Part shown: positions 16,294-24,302 of the stretch, piece by piece | Layout: each line of letters opens with the position of its first letter | Position numbering within the stretch: position 1 is the stretch's first letter | Assembly (NCBI GenBank): GCA_024404245.1 | Contig: JAKSQH010000008.1 | Coordinates: 1-44,991 of the forward strand | Length of the DNA stretch: 44,991 bases | From: Clostridia bacterium | GTDB taxonomy: Bacteria > Bacillota > Clostridia > Christensenellales > Aristaeellaceae | Reading direction: 5' to 3' | Made by a program: the position numbers and the translations under genes | The notes under the pieces: generated by a model | Seen by the model: only the letters and a program-made list of their open reading frames with translations | What the model was told of the DNA's origin: nothing | Database searches by the model: none

Positions 16294-16989
16294 ATGAGTG
16301 AACTCTTTCTGGAAATGACAAATATCAATAAATTCTATACCATGGGCGAGGAACAGGCGCATATATTGAAAAATGTATGCCTGAAAGTGCGTGAAGGTGA
16401 GTATCTGAGTATTCTCGGCCCCAGCGGCAGCGGCAAAAGCACGCTGATGAACATCATCGGCTGCCTTGATACCGCCACAAACGGCAGCTATCTGCTGCAC
16501 GGCCATGAGATTGAGGACCAGAGCGAGGCGGAACTCGCGCGTATCCGGTCAAAGGAAATCGGGTTTGTGTTTCAGAACAGCCAGCTGCTGCCGCGGCTCA
16601 CGGCACTGAAAAACGTGGAGCTGCCGCTGATTTACGCCGGGATACGCCCGAAGGAACGGCGCGAGCGCGCGCGTGAGATGCTGGTTCGTGTAGGTCTGGA
16701 AGACCGGATGGAACACAGACCGAACCAGCTGTCCGGCGGTCAGCAGCAGCGTGTGGCCGTCGCGAGGGCGCTGGTCGGAAACCCGAGCATACTGCTGGCG
16801 GACGAGCCGACCGGCGCGCTGGACCAGAAGACCGGACACCAGATCATGGAACTTTTTCAGGAACTGAGTGATGAAGGTAAAACCATTATTATGATAACCC
16901 ATGATATGCATATAGCCGCGTTCGCAAAGCGTATCGTGCATATCATCGACGGGGTCCTTACGGAAGGAGGCGCCGCCGCTGATGCTTAA
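16294..16989 (+). CDS. ABC transporter ATP-binding protein (MacB/LolD type)
   Basis: A 231-residue ATPase with Walker A GPSGSGKST (42-50), Q-loop Gln94, a full LSGGQQQR signature (146-153), Walker B ILLADEPTGALD (166-177) and H-loop His in ITHD. The ADEPTGALD string is diagnostic of the MacB/LolD/FtsE-like group. AGAGGGAAGG precedes the ATG. It overlaps the permease gene by eight bases and should power it. Confidence 0.94.
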   Translation: MSELFLEMTNINKFYTMGEEQAHILKNVCLKVREGEYLSILGPSGSGKSTLMNIIGCLDTATNGSYLLHGHEIEDQSEAELARIRSKEIGFVFQNSQLLPRLTALKNVELPLIYAGIRPKERRERAREMLVRVGLEDRMEHRPNQLSGGQQQRVAVARALVGNPSILLADEPTGALDQKTGHQIMELFQELSDEGKTIIMITHDMHIAAFAKRIVHIIDGVLTEGGAAADA

Positions 16990-18193
16990 GCGTATGCGAA
17001 AAGGCCTTGTGATGCTGAAGGAATGCATTGCGATGAGCCTGGACAATATCAGAGGCAATAAGGTACGCAGCTTTCTGACAATCCTGGGCATCATGATCGG
17101 CGTTACCGCGGTCATCGCGCTGATTACCACCGTGTCCGGTTTTTCCGGCACGCTGACGGACAGTTTCAGCGGCATGGGCGCGGGCACACTGTCCGTAAAC
17201 ATCACCGGCAGCGACCTGAAGGACGGGCTGAACAGCGATGATCTGAAGAAGCTGGCGGAACTGGATGAAGTGGAAGGTATTACCCCTTCGGTCAGCCTGA
17301 AAGCGAGGGTCAGCCGCGGCGGAAAATATGAAAAGAACATCTCCGTATCCGGGAAAAACGCTTATTATTTCAGAAAAAACCCGGATACGGTGAAGCGGGG
17401 CAGAAGTCTGACTGTCGCGGATGAGGACAACCGGTGTTTTGTATGCCTGATCAACAACGATATGGTGGAAAGCCTGTTTTACGGTGTCAATCCCGTAGGT
17501 GAGAACATTTATATCGAAGGCATTCCGTTTCTGGTGGTCGGTCTGCTGAATGAGGACGCGAGCACAAGTGTGGTGGATATGATAAGCGGTTCTCCCGCGA
17601 TTCTGATTCCGTATACCACATGTATGAAGATGAACAACGTGAGTGTTGTGACCGGCATGACCGTTTATCTGGCGGACGGAACGGATTCCGAAACAGCATC
17701 CGCTGCACTGGAGGAAACACTGGACGCCATGTTCTCCTTCGAAGAGGACACATTCACCGTAACAACTATGAGCAGCATCGAGGAAACCATGAATACCATG
17801 CTCGGCATGGTCAGCACCCTGCTGGCCGGTATCGCGAGCATCGCGCTGGTTGTGGGCGGCATCGGCATTATGAACATGATGCTGACGACAGTAACGGAGC
17901 GGACGGCCGAAATCGGTCTGAAGAAAGCACTGGGCGCCATCCCGTGGCAGATCCAGATCCAGTTCCTGATTGAGAGCTTTCTGCTGAGCATGATCGGCGG
18001 TATTATCGGTGTACTCCTCGGTGAAATGCTGAGCATGATCCTTTGCCAGATCATGGGTATGAGCTTTACCGTAAACAGCGGCGCGATCCTGCTCGGCGTC
18101 TGCTTCAGCGCCGCTGTCGGTATCCTGTTCGGCTGGGCACCGGCACGCAAGGCCAGCAAACTGAACCCGATTGACGCGCTGCGCGCCAATTGA
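16982..18193 (+). CDS. MacB-like ABC transporter permease (FtsX fold)
   Basis: A 403-residue membrane protein of the MacB type: one membrane segment near residues 30-50 (SFLTILGIMIGVTAVIAL), a large extracytoplasmic domain (about 55-275), then three membrane helices (280-305, 328-355, 365-390). The motif GIGIMNMMLTTVTERTAEIG, followed by LKKALGA, marks the FtsX family. It starts inside the end of the ATPase gene (8-base overlap) with GGAGG upstream. With the ATPase and the two adaptor-like proteins it should form a mechanotransmission-type transporter or exporter. Confidence 0.93.
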   Translation: MLKRMRKGLVMLKECIAMSLDNIRGNKVRSFLTILGIMIGVTAVIALITTVSGFSGTLTDSFSGMGAGTLSVNITGSDLKDGLNSDDLKKLAELDEVEGITPSVSLKARVSRGGKYEKNISVSGKNAYYFRKNPDTVKRGRSLTVADEDNRCFVCLINNDMVESLFYGVNPVGENIYIEGIPFLVVGLLNEDASTSVVDMISGSPAILIPYTTCMKMNNVSVVTGMTVYLADGTDSETASAALEETLDAMFSFEEDTFTVTTMSSIEETMNTMLGMVSTLLAGIASIALVVGGIGIMNMMLTTVTERTAEIGLKKALGAIPWQIQIQFLIESFLLSMIGGIIGVLLGEMLSMILCQIMGMSFTVNSGAILLGVCFSAAVGILFGWAPARKASKLNPIDALRAN

Positions 18194-18224
18194 AATATGT
18201 GATATCATTCAAGGAGGAAAGAAC

Positions 18225-19331
18225 ATGAAGCGTTTTCTGAAGAAAACCCTGTTACTCGGACTGGTATTCTGCATGCTGGCGGGGTGCGCGGCGGCGGACG
18301 GTATCAACCTGACCGGCAGCGTCGTGTGTGACGCCACGCTGGCGCAGAACAGCGTGTTCGGCGGTACGGTGCTCAGCGTGAATGTGAAAGCCGGTGAGCA
18401 TGTGAAAGCCGGCGATGTGCTGGCAACACTGGATACAACCAAGGTGTATGCCGAACAGGACGGGGTTGTCCGTATTTTCGGCGCGATCGGTGATAACGCC
18501 GAAACCGTCGCGACACGCTACGGCGGTGTGGCCTTTATTGAACCGGCGGTGCGCTATACCATTTCCGCGTCGACCCGGAACGCGTACAACAGTGAAGCGA
18601 CCAAAACCCTTCATCCCGGTGAGACAGTATGGCTTTACGCGACCGGAACCAAGCACGCCGGTACCGGTATCGTGACCAATGTCAGCGGCACCAGCTATAC
18701 CGTGGAAGTGCTGACCGGTGACCTGGTTTCCGGCGAAAGCACCATGATCTACCGTGATGAGGCGCTGAGCAATACCGAGAAGCTCGGCCGCGGAAACACA
18801 GCACTTGCCGCGTATACAGCCTATACGGGCACAGGCCTTATCGCCGCCTATGCCGTGAAGAACGGCGCGGAGGTGAAGGCGGGAGACCTGCTGTTTGAAA
18901 CGGTGGACGGAGCATTCAACGGAACGCGTGAAGACCTGACCGTAATCCGCGCCGGCGTTGACGGTGTGGTTTCCACACTGAGCGTAAGCGCAGGCACGGC
19001 ACTGGCGGCAGGCGGAACCGTATGTGAAATTTATCCGGACTGCGGCCTGCGCGTGGAAGCGAACGCTGTTGAGAGCGACCTCCAGAATCTGAAAGTCGGG
19101 GATCAGGTGAAGGTTGAGTTCACCTATCTGAACAACGGTGAATTCACCGCGGACGGAACTGTGGAACGGATCAGCATGCTCGGCACCGCGTCCGAATCCG
19201 AGGAAAGCGATGAGTCCCTCTTTGCCGTGACCGTGAAGCTGCAGGATGTTGCCGGTATCTCCTACGGACTGACCGCGATTGTGACAACGCCGGAGGAGGA
19301 AGTACCGGAAGAGGCGACAGAAGCCGAGTAA
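18225..19331 (+). CDS. Lipoprotein, second HlyD-like adaptor of the MacB-type system
   Basis: A 368-residue lipoprotein. A basic start, hydrophobic stretch and lipobox LAGC put the lipidated cysteine at about residue 20. The mature part has adaptor-like repeats: VKAGEHVKAGDVLATLDT (about 49-66), VKNGAEVKAGDLLFETVD and VSTLSVSAGTALAAGGTV, matching biotinyl/lipoyl-type half-domains, then a beta-barrel-like segment. The C-terminus is acidic (EEEVPEEATEAE). I chose 18225 because AAGGAGG lies eight bases upstream; a frame to 18171 overlaps the permease. Two adaptors around one MacB pair is unusual. Confidence 0.85.
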   Translation: MKRFLKKTLLLGLVFCMLAGCAAADGINLTGSVVCDATLAQNSVFGGTVLSVNVKAGEHVKAGDVLATLDTTKVYAEQDGVVRIFGAIGDNAETVATRYGGVAFIEPAVRYTISASTRNAYNSEATKTLHPGETVWLYATGTKHAGTGIVTNVSGTSYTVEVLTGDLVSGESTMIYRDEALSNTEKLGRGNTALAAYTAYTGTGLIAAYAVKNGAEVKAGDLLFETVDGAFNGTREDLTVIRAGVDGVVSTLSVSAGTALAAGGTVCEIYPDCGLRVEANAVESDLQNLKVGDQVKVEFTYLNNGEFTADGTVERISMLGTASESEESDESLFAVTVKLQDVAGISYGLTAIVTTPEEEVPEEATEAE

Positions 19332-19351
19332 AAAGAGAACATGAGGGAAAC

Positions 19352-19381
19352 TTTACACGCCGCGGAAAGTGTGCTTATAAT
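19352..19381 (+). promoter_or_regulatory. Promoter of thrH
   Basis: TTTACA (19352-19357), 18 bases, TATAAT (19376-19381), about 35 bases before the thrH ATG. Confidence 0.65.
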
Positions 19382-19415
19382 AGCTGTATCCCGAATCTGA
19401 CCGGAGGAATGGAAC

Positions 19416-20024
19416 ATGGCTATGAGCATTACCTGCCTGGATCTCGAAGGCGTTCTGGTACCCGAGATCTGGATCGCGTTTTCCGAGGCAACCGGCATCC
19501 CGGAACTGCGGCGCACTACCCGTGACGAGCCGGATTATGACAAGCTGATGAAGTTCAGAATCGCGATTCTGAAGGAACACGGGCTGGGGCTGAAGCAGAT
19601 CCGCGAGACAATCGCGAAGATTGACCCGATGCCCGGCGCGAAGGAATTCCTGGATGAACTGCGTTCCTTTACACAGGTGCTGATTCTCAGCGATACTTTT
19701 TCCCAGTTCGCGACGCCGCTGATGGAAAAGCTCGGATGGCCCACCATCTTCTGCAATTCGCTGGAGGTCGCGGAGGACGGCGAAATCACCGGGTACAGGA
19801 TGCGCTGTGAAAAGAGCAAGCTGACAACCGTGCGCGCGTTGCAGTCCGTCGGTTTTGAAACCATCGCCGCGGGTGACAGCTATAATGACCTTGGCATGAT
19901 TCAGGCGAGCAAGGCCGGCTTCCTCTTCCGCAGTACGGAAAGAATCCGCGCGGACCATCCGGAGCTGCCCGCGTTTGAAGAGTACAAGGATCTGCTGGAA
20001 GCAATCAGAAAAGCAAGCACATAA
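19416..20024 (+). CDS. thrH: Phosphoserine phosphatase / homoserine phosphotransferase
   Basis: A 202-residue HAD-superfamily enzyme matching ThrH over its whole length. The N-terminal CLDLEGVLVPEIWIAF replaces the usual HAD DxD with DLE, as in ThrH. Further conserved parts are TTRDEPDYDKLM, LILSDTF (motif II) and AAGDSYND (motif III/IV). ThrH hydrolyses phosphoserine and can move its phosphate to homoserine, so it links serine and threonine synthesis. The ATG at 19416 follows GGAGG by eight bases. It has its own promoter and terminator and is a single-gene unit between the transporter and GH5 modules. Confidence 0.93.
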   Translation: MAMSITCLDLEGVLVPEIWIAFSEATGIPELRRTTRDEPDYDKLMKFRIAILKEHGLGLKQIRETIAKIDPMPGAKEFLDELRSFTQVLILSDTFSQFATPLMEKLGWPTIFCNSLEVAEDGEITGYRMRCEKSKLTTVRALQSVGFETIAAGDSYNDLGMIQASKAGFLFRSTERIRADHPELPAFEEYKDLLEAIRKAST

Positions 20025-20030
20025 CCGGAA

Positions 20031-20057
20031 AGCACCTCGCGAAGGGGTGCTTTTTTT
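20031..20057 (+). terminator. Terminator of thrH
   Basis: AGCACC (20031-20036) and GGTGCT (20046-20051) form a stem around a nine-base loop, followed by TTTTTTT. It starts a few bases after the stop codon. Confidence 0.85.
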
Positions 20058-20129
20058 ATTGATTGCCGTGCCGGAACCGCGGGAAACGGTATATCCTGAC
20101 GATGTTCTTATGAAGTAACGAACTGTTAC

Positions 20130-20159
20130 TTGCATATTTGCGGTGTGCTGTATTATTAT
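20130..20159 (+). promoter_or_regulatory. Possible promoter of the GH5 gene
   Basis: TTGCAT (20130-20135), 18 bases, TATTAT (20154-20159). The -35 lies inside the 14-base string ACTTGCATATTTGC that also occurs at 1765-1778. Confidence 0.45.
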
Positions 20160-20223
20160 ACAGACGGACACATATTCCGCGCGGCGGTGCTGACCGGGCG
20201 CGGTACACGGAGGGAAACATATT

Positions 20224-21177
20224 ATGAAGGAATTCAGAGGATTCCGCAGGGGTGTGAACCTCGGCGGATGGATGAGCCAGTGTGATTATTCTAAGGACCG
20301 GCTGGACAATTTCATTACGGAACCGGATTTCGCGAAGATCGCGTCCTGGGGGCTGGACCATGTCCGCCTTCCGTTCGACTATAACATTGTGGAGACGGAG
20401 GATGGCAGCGCGTATATTGAGGACGGCTTCCGCAGAATCGGGGAAGCGATCCGCCTGAGCCGGAAGTATGGCCTGAACATTATCCTTGACCTGCACAAGA
20501 CCTGCGGCTTCAGCTTTGATAAGGGTGAAACGCAGTTCGGTCTGTTTGACGATCCCGCGTTGCAGGAACGCTTCTGCAGACTGTGGGAGCAGATGGCGCG
20601 GCGTTTCGGCAACGATCCGGAGCATGTGGCGTTTGAACTGCTGAATGAGGTGACCGATCAGGCCTATTCGAAAGCGTGGAACGAACTCGCGAAACAGTGC
20701 ATCGGGCGGATCCGCGCTTTCGCGCCGGACACGGTGATCCTGGTCGGCAGTTACTGGAACAACCACGCGACGGCGGTGAAAGATATGGATCCGCCGTATG
20801 ATGACAGGATTGTATACAATTTCCACAGTTACGATCCGCTGCCTTTCACTCATCAGGGCGCGCACTGGGTGGATTCGCTGGACATCAATGCCCGTGTTTC
20901 ATTTGAGGAAAGCGGCGCGACGGTGCAGTTCTTTGAAGACCTCTTCGCGGAGGCGATACGGGTTGCGGAGGAACGCGGTACCGTACTGTATTGCGGGGAA
21001 TACGGCGTGATTGATGTGGCGAAGCCGGAAGATGCCCTGAAGTGGTACAGAACGATTAACACGGTTTTTGAAAAGCACAATATCGGGCGTGCCGCGTGGA
21101 CATACCGCGGAATGGACTTTGAAATGTGCGGGGACAGGCTTGCCGGAGTGATCGGCGAACTTGTGAAAGTTATGTGA
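20224..21177 (+). CDS. Glycoside hydrolase family 5 enzyme (endoglucanase-like), cytoplasmic
   Basis: A 317-residue single-domain TIM-barrel enzyme. The opening GVNLGGWM and DHVRLPFDY are typical of GH5. The acid/base is Glu142 in FELLNEV and the nucleophile is Glu259 in YCGEYGV. HSYDPLPFTHQGA (about 201-213) lies at the substrate site. There is no signal peptide, membrane segment or carbohydrate-binding module, so it should cut imported beta-glucan or mannan oligosaccharides. CGGAGGG precedes the ATG. It ends in its own terminator just before the Lpl-type sugar uptake operon, a natural partner. The substrate within GH5 cannot be fixed by eye. Confidence 0.92.
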   Translation: MKEFRGFRRGVNLGGWMSQCDYSKDRLDNFITEPDFAKIASWGLDHVRLPFDYNIVETEDGSAYIEDGFRRIGEAIRLSRKYGLNIILDLHKTCGFSFDKGETQFGLFDDPALQERFCRLWEQMARRFGNDPEHVAFELLNEVTDQAYSKAWNELAKQCIGRIRAFAPDTVILVGSYWNNHATAVKDMDPPYDDRIVYNFHSYDPLPFTHQGAHWVDSLDINARVSFEESGATVQFFEDLFAEAIRVAEERGTVLYCGEYGVIDVAKPEDALKWYRTINTVFEKHNIGRAAWTYRGMDFEMCGDRLAGVIGELVKVM

Positions 21178-21198
21178 ATACAGAAAGCTTAATAACGG

Positions 21199-21224
21199 GC
21201 ACCGCGAACGCGGTGCTTTTTTTT
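21199..21224 (+). terminator. Terminator of the GH5 gene
   Basis: GCACCGC, loop GAAC, GCGGTGC, then eight Ts (21217-21224). Confidence 0.9.
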
Positions 21225-21457
21225 CTCATTTTGTGTTTTTTTTACGCCGCGGCCGGCAGGAATGCGCAGAGTGCTGCCAGAAATAACATATATTATGAAA
21301 GCAAAAACTGTGCTGTTCAGCGAAAACACGCCCGGAATTCTGCCATTGCCGCATGGAAAAATCACGGTTGAATCCTTGTAATATAACGGAAACTGTATTT
21401 GTAGTGTTTTTTGGCACCCGACTCCGGAAAGGAAGAAAACACGACAAAATATGAGTA

Positions 21458-21514
21458 ATACAGCGCAAACGTTTACATACAACAATCGCAATAAATGAAC
21501 AGATACAGCGCAAA
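21458..21514 (+). promoter_or_regulatory. Direct repeats and LacI/CcpA-like site upstream of the sugar uptake operon
   Basis: ATACAGCGCAAA occurs twice, at 21458-21469 and 21503-21514, 45 bases apart. Direct repeats at such spacing are typical of AraC-family binding sites, and an AraC gene ends this operon. The first copy runs into AAACGTTTACA (21467-21477), which resembles a cre or LacI-family half-palindrome. The rest of the 21225-21542 stretch shows no gene. Confidence 0.5.
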
Positions 21515-21542
21515 TATTGATTAAAAGTTCCCGTTTACTCCA

Positions 21543-21596
21543 TTGAGAATGTACGTACAAATGATACATAATATCCCTAACGGACACAAAGTGTCC
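21543..21596 (+). promoter_or_regulatory. Promoter and 5-prime inverted repeat of the sugar uptake operon
   Basis: TTGAGA (21543-21548), 18 bases, CATAAT (21567-21572). Just downstream, at the expected transcript start, lies the perfect inverted repeat GGACAC-AAA-GTGTCC (21582-21596). It could be an operator or a stabilising 5-prime hairpin. GGAGG for the binding protein follows at 21610. Confidence 0.5.
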
Positions 21597-21621
21597 AAAA
21601 AAGAAAACGGAGGAAGAACAC

Positions 21622-23265
21622 ATGAAGAAGTTCCTGGCTGTCATGATGGCGCTGGCGATGATCGTCGCCCTGCTGCCCGCGGCTCTGGCTGACGAAGCCC
21701 TGGAGCCCATCACCGTCACTGTCTTCCGCGGCGATCCCGGCGATCAGCCCACGGACGACAACAAGATCTACAAACTGATTGAGGATGAATTCGGCATCAA
21801 GTTCGAAATCGAATTCCTCGCCGGCGATCTGGACGAGACCCTGGGCCTCAAGATTGCTAACGAAGACTATCCGGACCTGTTCGACGGCGGCAACTCTGCT
21901 GAGCTGATCGAAAACGCCGGTGCTCTGATCGACCTTCTGCCCTACATCACCGAAGAAGGCACCCCCAACCTCTACAAGCACATCTACACTGACAACCGCG
22001 TCCAGCAGCTGCTGCACGACGGCAAACTGTACATCATCCCCAACTACGGCATCAACTACAACGGCAAGATCGATAACGCCCCCAATGGCCCCATGTTCTT
22101 CATTCAGAAGCAGGTCATTGCGTGGAACAACTACAAGGTTCCCACCACCCTGAATGAGTACTTCGACCTGCTCGACGCTTTCATCGCCGAGAACCCCACC
22201 AACAAGGACGGCAACCCCTACATCGGCTTTGCTTTCCCCGTTGAAGACTGGCGCCGCTTCGGCCTGATCAACCCCGTTCAGCACCTGATGGGCCGTCCGA
22301 ACGACGGTGAAGTTATTATCGACGTCACTACTGACGACTATGCCACCACCACCTTCATCAACCAGTCCTACGCCAAGGACTACTACAAGAAGCTGAACGA
22401 AGAATTCAACAAGGGCACCATCAGCCGTGACACCTTCGTTTGGAACTATGACCAGTACATCGCCGCTCTGTCCACCGGTACCGTTCTGGGCGCTTTCGAC
22501 CAGGGCTGGAACCACGGCACCGCTATGGACGCTCTGAAGACCGCCAAGATGGATGAGAACACCTTCCTGGGCATCCCGCTGGTCTATGATGAGAGCTACG
22601 GCTACGGCAAGATCGAAGAGCACTATGTCAACGGTACCGTTATGAACAAGGACCGTGGCTTCGGTATCTCCGTCAACTGCCAGTATCCGGAACGCATGAT
22701 CAACCTGTTCGAGAACCTCCTGTCCGACAAGTGGCAGAAGATCCTCCAGTGGGGTATCGAAGGCGAAGATTACTACGTTGAAGACGGCCGTATGCTGATG
22801 ACCAAAGAACAGTATGATCAGCGCAGCGATGCTGCCTGGAAGAAAGCCAACATGGCTCTGACCATCTGGGAATCCGCTCCCAAGAAGCAGGGTCTCATGG
22901 ATGACGGTAACGCTTGGGCTCCCGGCGATCAGGCTGAAATGTACTTCGGTATGATGACCGAGTATGACGTCAACTTCCTCGAGAATTGCGGCGTCCGCGT
23001 CCCCGGTGACTTCTTCGACAAGACTCTGGAGCTCGCTCCCTACGGAGAAGCCTGGCAGATCGACAAGGCCCCCATCGATATCGATTATCAGGACTTCCTG
23101 ACGATCCAGGATCAAACCCTGCCCCAGGTCATCATGGCTGATCCCGCTGAATTCGATGCTAAGTGGGACGCTTTCGTCGAAGCGATCAACCCCTCCTGCG
23201 AAGTGTACAGTAACTTCATGCATGAAGAAGTTCTGAAGCTCGTCAAGCAGGCTCTGGGCGAATAA
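21622..23265 (+). CDS. Sugar ABC transporter substrate-binding protein (LplA-like, family 1)
   Basis: A 547-residue secreted binding protein. The signal peptide MKKFLAVMMALAMIVALLPA ends with a type I site (ALA before DEAL); there is no lipobox cysteine, so membrane attachment is not obvious. The mature protein starts ITVTVFRGDPGDQPTDDN and carries the ANEDYPDLF segment common to LplA/YtcQ-type proteins. Codons are strongly biased to C-ending and preferred forms, more than in neighbouring genes, which suggests very high expression and also produces a long spurious antisense frame. CGGAGG precedes the ATG. It heads an operon with two permeases; oligosaccharide import is the expected role. Confidence 0.93.
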   Translation: MKKFLAVMMALAMIVALLPAALADEALEPITVTVFRGDPGDQPTDDNKIYKLIEDEFGIKFEIEFLAGDLDETLGLKIANEDYPDLFDGGNSAELIENAGALIDLLPYITEEGTPNLYKHIYTDNRVQQLLHDGKLYIIPNYGINYNGKIDNAPNGPMFFIQKQVIAWNNYKVPTTLNEYFDLLDAFIAENPTNKDGNPYIGFAFPVEDWRRFGLINPVQHLMGRPNDGEVIIDVTTDDYATTTFINQSYAKDYYKKLNEEFNKGTISRDTFVWNYDQYIAALSTGTVLGAFDQGWNHGTAMDALKTAKMDENTFLGIPLVYDESYGYGKIEEHYVNGTVMNKDRGFGISVNCQYPERMINLFENLLSDKWQKILQWGIEGEDYYVEDGRMLMTKEQYDQRSDAAWKKANMALTIWESAPKKQGLMDDGNAWAPGDQAEMYFGMMTEYDVNFLENCGVRVPGDFFDKTLELAPYGEAWQIDKAPIDIDYQDFLTIQDQTLPQVIMADPAEFDAKWDAFVEAINPSCEVYSNFMHEEVLKLVKQALGE

Positions 23266-23277
23266 TCCGGTTAATTT

Positions 23278-23307
23278 TCAGGGGGAGGGATTCGTCTCTC
23301 CCCCTGA
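23278..23307 (+). terminator. Intra-operon hairpin after the binding-protein gene
   Basis: TCAGGGGGAG (23278-23287) pairs perfectly with CTCCCCCTGA (23298-23307), loop of ten bases, followed only by TTCTGTC. It probably acts as a partial terminator or 3-prime stabiliser, so that more binding protein than permease is made. Confidence 0.7.
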
Positions 23308-23334
23308 TTCTGTCACAGGGAGGAGCAAAGAATT

Positions 23335-24285
23335 ATGACCGCGAGAGCCGGAAAAACTGTATTGAAGCCCGTACGAAAAAAAGGTTTCTGGAAGACCCTC
23401 TGGGGACAGAAGCAGCTGATGATCATGTCCGTTCCGATGCTGCTGTATGTCCTGCTATTCAATTACGGCCCGATGTGGGGCTGGATCACCGCGTTCCAGG
23501 ATTTTACCCCCAAAAGAGGTCTGGCAGAGAGTCCGTTCGTAGGATGGGCGAATTTCCAGTGGCTGTTCAGCCGTCCGGACTTTATCCGGAGTATCCGGAA
23601 TACGCTGGCCATGAGCGTCATCAATCTGGTGTTCGGCACGGTGTCCTCCATTCTGCTGGCCGTGCTTCTGAACGAAGTCAGAAACAAGACATTCAAAAAG
23701 ACCGTGCAGACGGTCACTTATCTGCCCCATTTCCTGAGCATGGTCATCGTGGTCGGCATGGCGCAGAACATTTTCGCCAGTAACGGTCCCATAAACAAGC
23801 TTCTGCAGGGGATCGGCATTATCAAACAACCTGTGTTCTGGCTGGGAGAAGGCCAGCACTTCTGGTGGCTGGTTGGTGTTATCAACGTTTGGAAGGAAGT
23901 CGGCTGGAACACCATTATCTACATCGCGGCAATGACCGCCATTGACCCGAGCCTGTACGAGGCAGCCGCGATCGACGGCGCGGGCCGTTTCCAGCGCATT
24001 CTGCATGTTACACTGCCGGGCATCAAGTCCACCTTCATGGTGCTGCTGATCATGAATATCGGTCATCTGATGGAGGCCGGGTTCGAGATCCAGTATCTGA
24101 TGGGCAACGGCCTTGTGCAGGACTTTTCCGAAACGATCGACGTGTTCGTGATGAAATACGGTATTTCCAAACAGAAGTATTCCTACGCGACCGCCGCCGG
24201 TATGTTCAAGAGCGTAGTCGCCATCGTCCTGCTGCTTGGCGCCAACTTTATCGCCAAGAAACTGGATGAAGACACGCTGATCTGA
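23335..24285 (+). CDS. Sugar ABC transporter permease (LplB-like)
   Basis: A 316-residue permease with six membrane segments. The cytoplasmic N-terminus is basic (KTVLKPVRKKGFWK), and the first membrane part reads LMIMSVPMLLYVLLFNYGPMWG, typical of LplB/YtcP systems. The EAA loop is YEAAAIDGAGRFQRILHVTLP (about residues 210-230), the contact site for the ATPase. GGGAGGAG precedes the ATG. It pairs with the next gene. No ATPase is in the operon; a shared MsmX-type ATPase elsewhere in the genome is expected for this class. Confidence 0.94.
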   Translation: MTARAGKTVLKPVRKKGFWKTLWGQKQLMIMSVPMLLYVLLFNYGPMWGWITAFQDFTPKRGLAESPFVGWANFQWLFSRPDFIRSIRNTLAMSVINLVFGTVSSILLAVLLNEVRNKTFKKTVQTVTYLPHFLSMVIVVGMAQNIFASNGPINKLLQGIGIIKQPVFWLGEGQHFWWLVGVINVWKEVGWNTIIYIAAMTAIDPSLYEAAAIDGAGRFQRILHVTLPGIKSTFMVLLIMNIGHLMEAGFEIQYLMGNGLVQDFSETIDVFVMKYGISKQKYSYATAAGMFKSVVAIVLLLGANFIAKKLDEDTLI

Positions 24286-24302
24286 GAAAGGAGGGTGATC
24301 CC

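Noticed and set aside
16958-18208. A 416-codon minus-strand frame antisense to the MacB-like permease
   Set aside because: The plus-strand gene has a clear FtsX signature and operon position; this frame is rich in H and Q with no recognisable domain.
21577-23223. A 548-codon open frame on the minus strand, antisense to the sugar-binding protein
   Set aside because: It mirrors the strong codon bias of the real gene on the plus strand. It has no ribosome site, its protein is a run of V, D, G and L without a recognisable domain, and the plus-strand gene has a signal peptide and operon partners.
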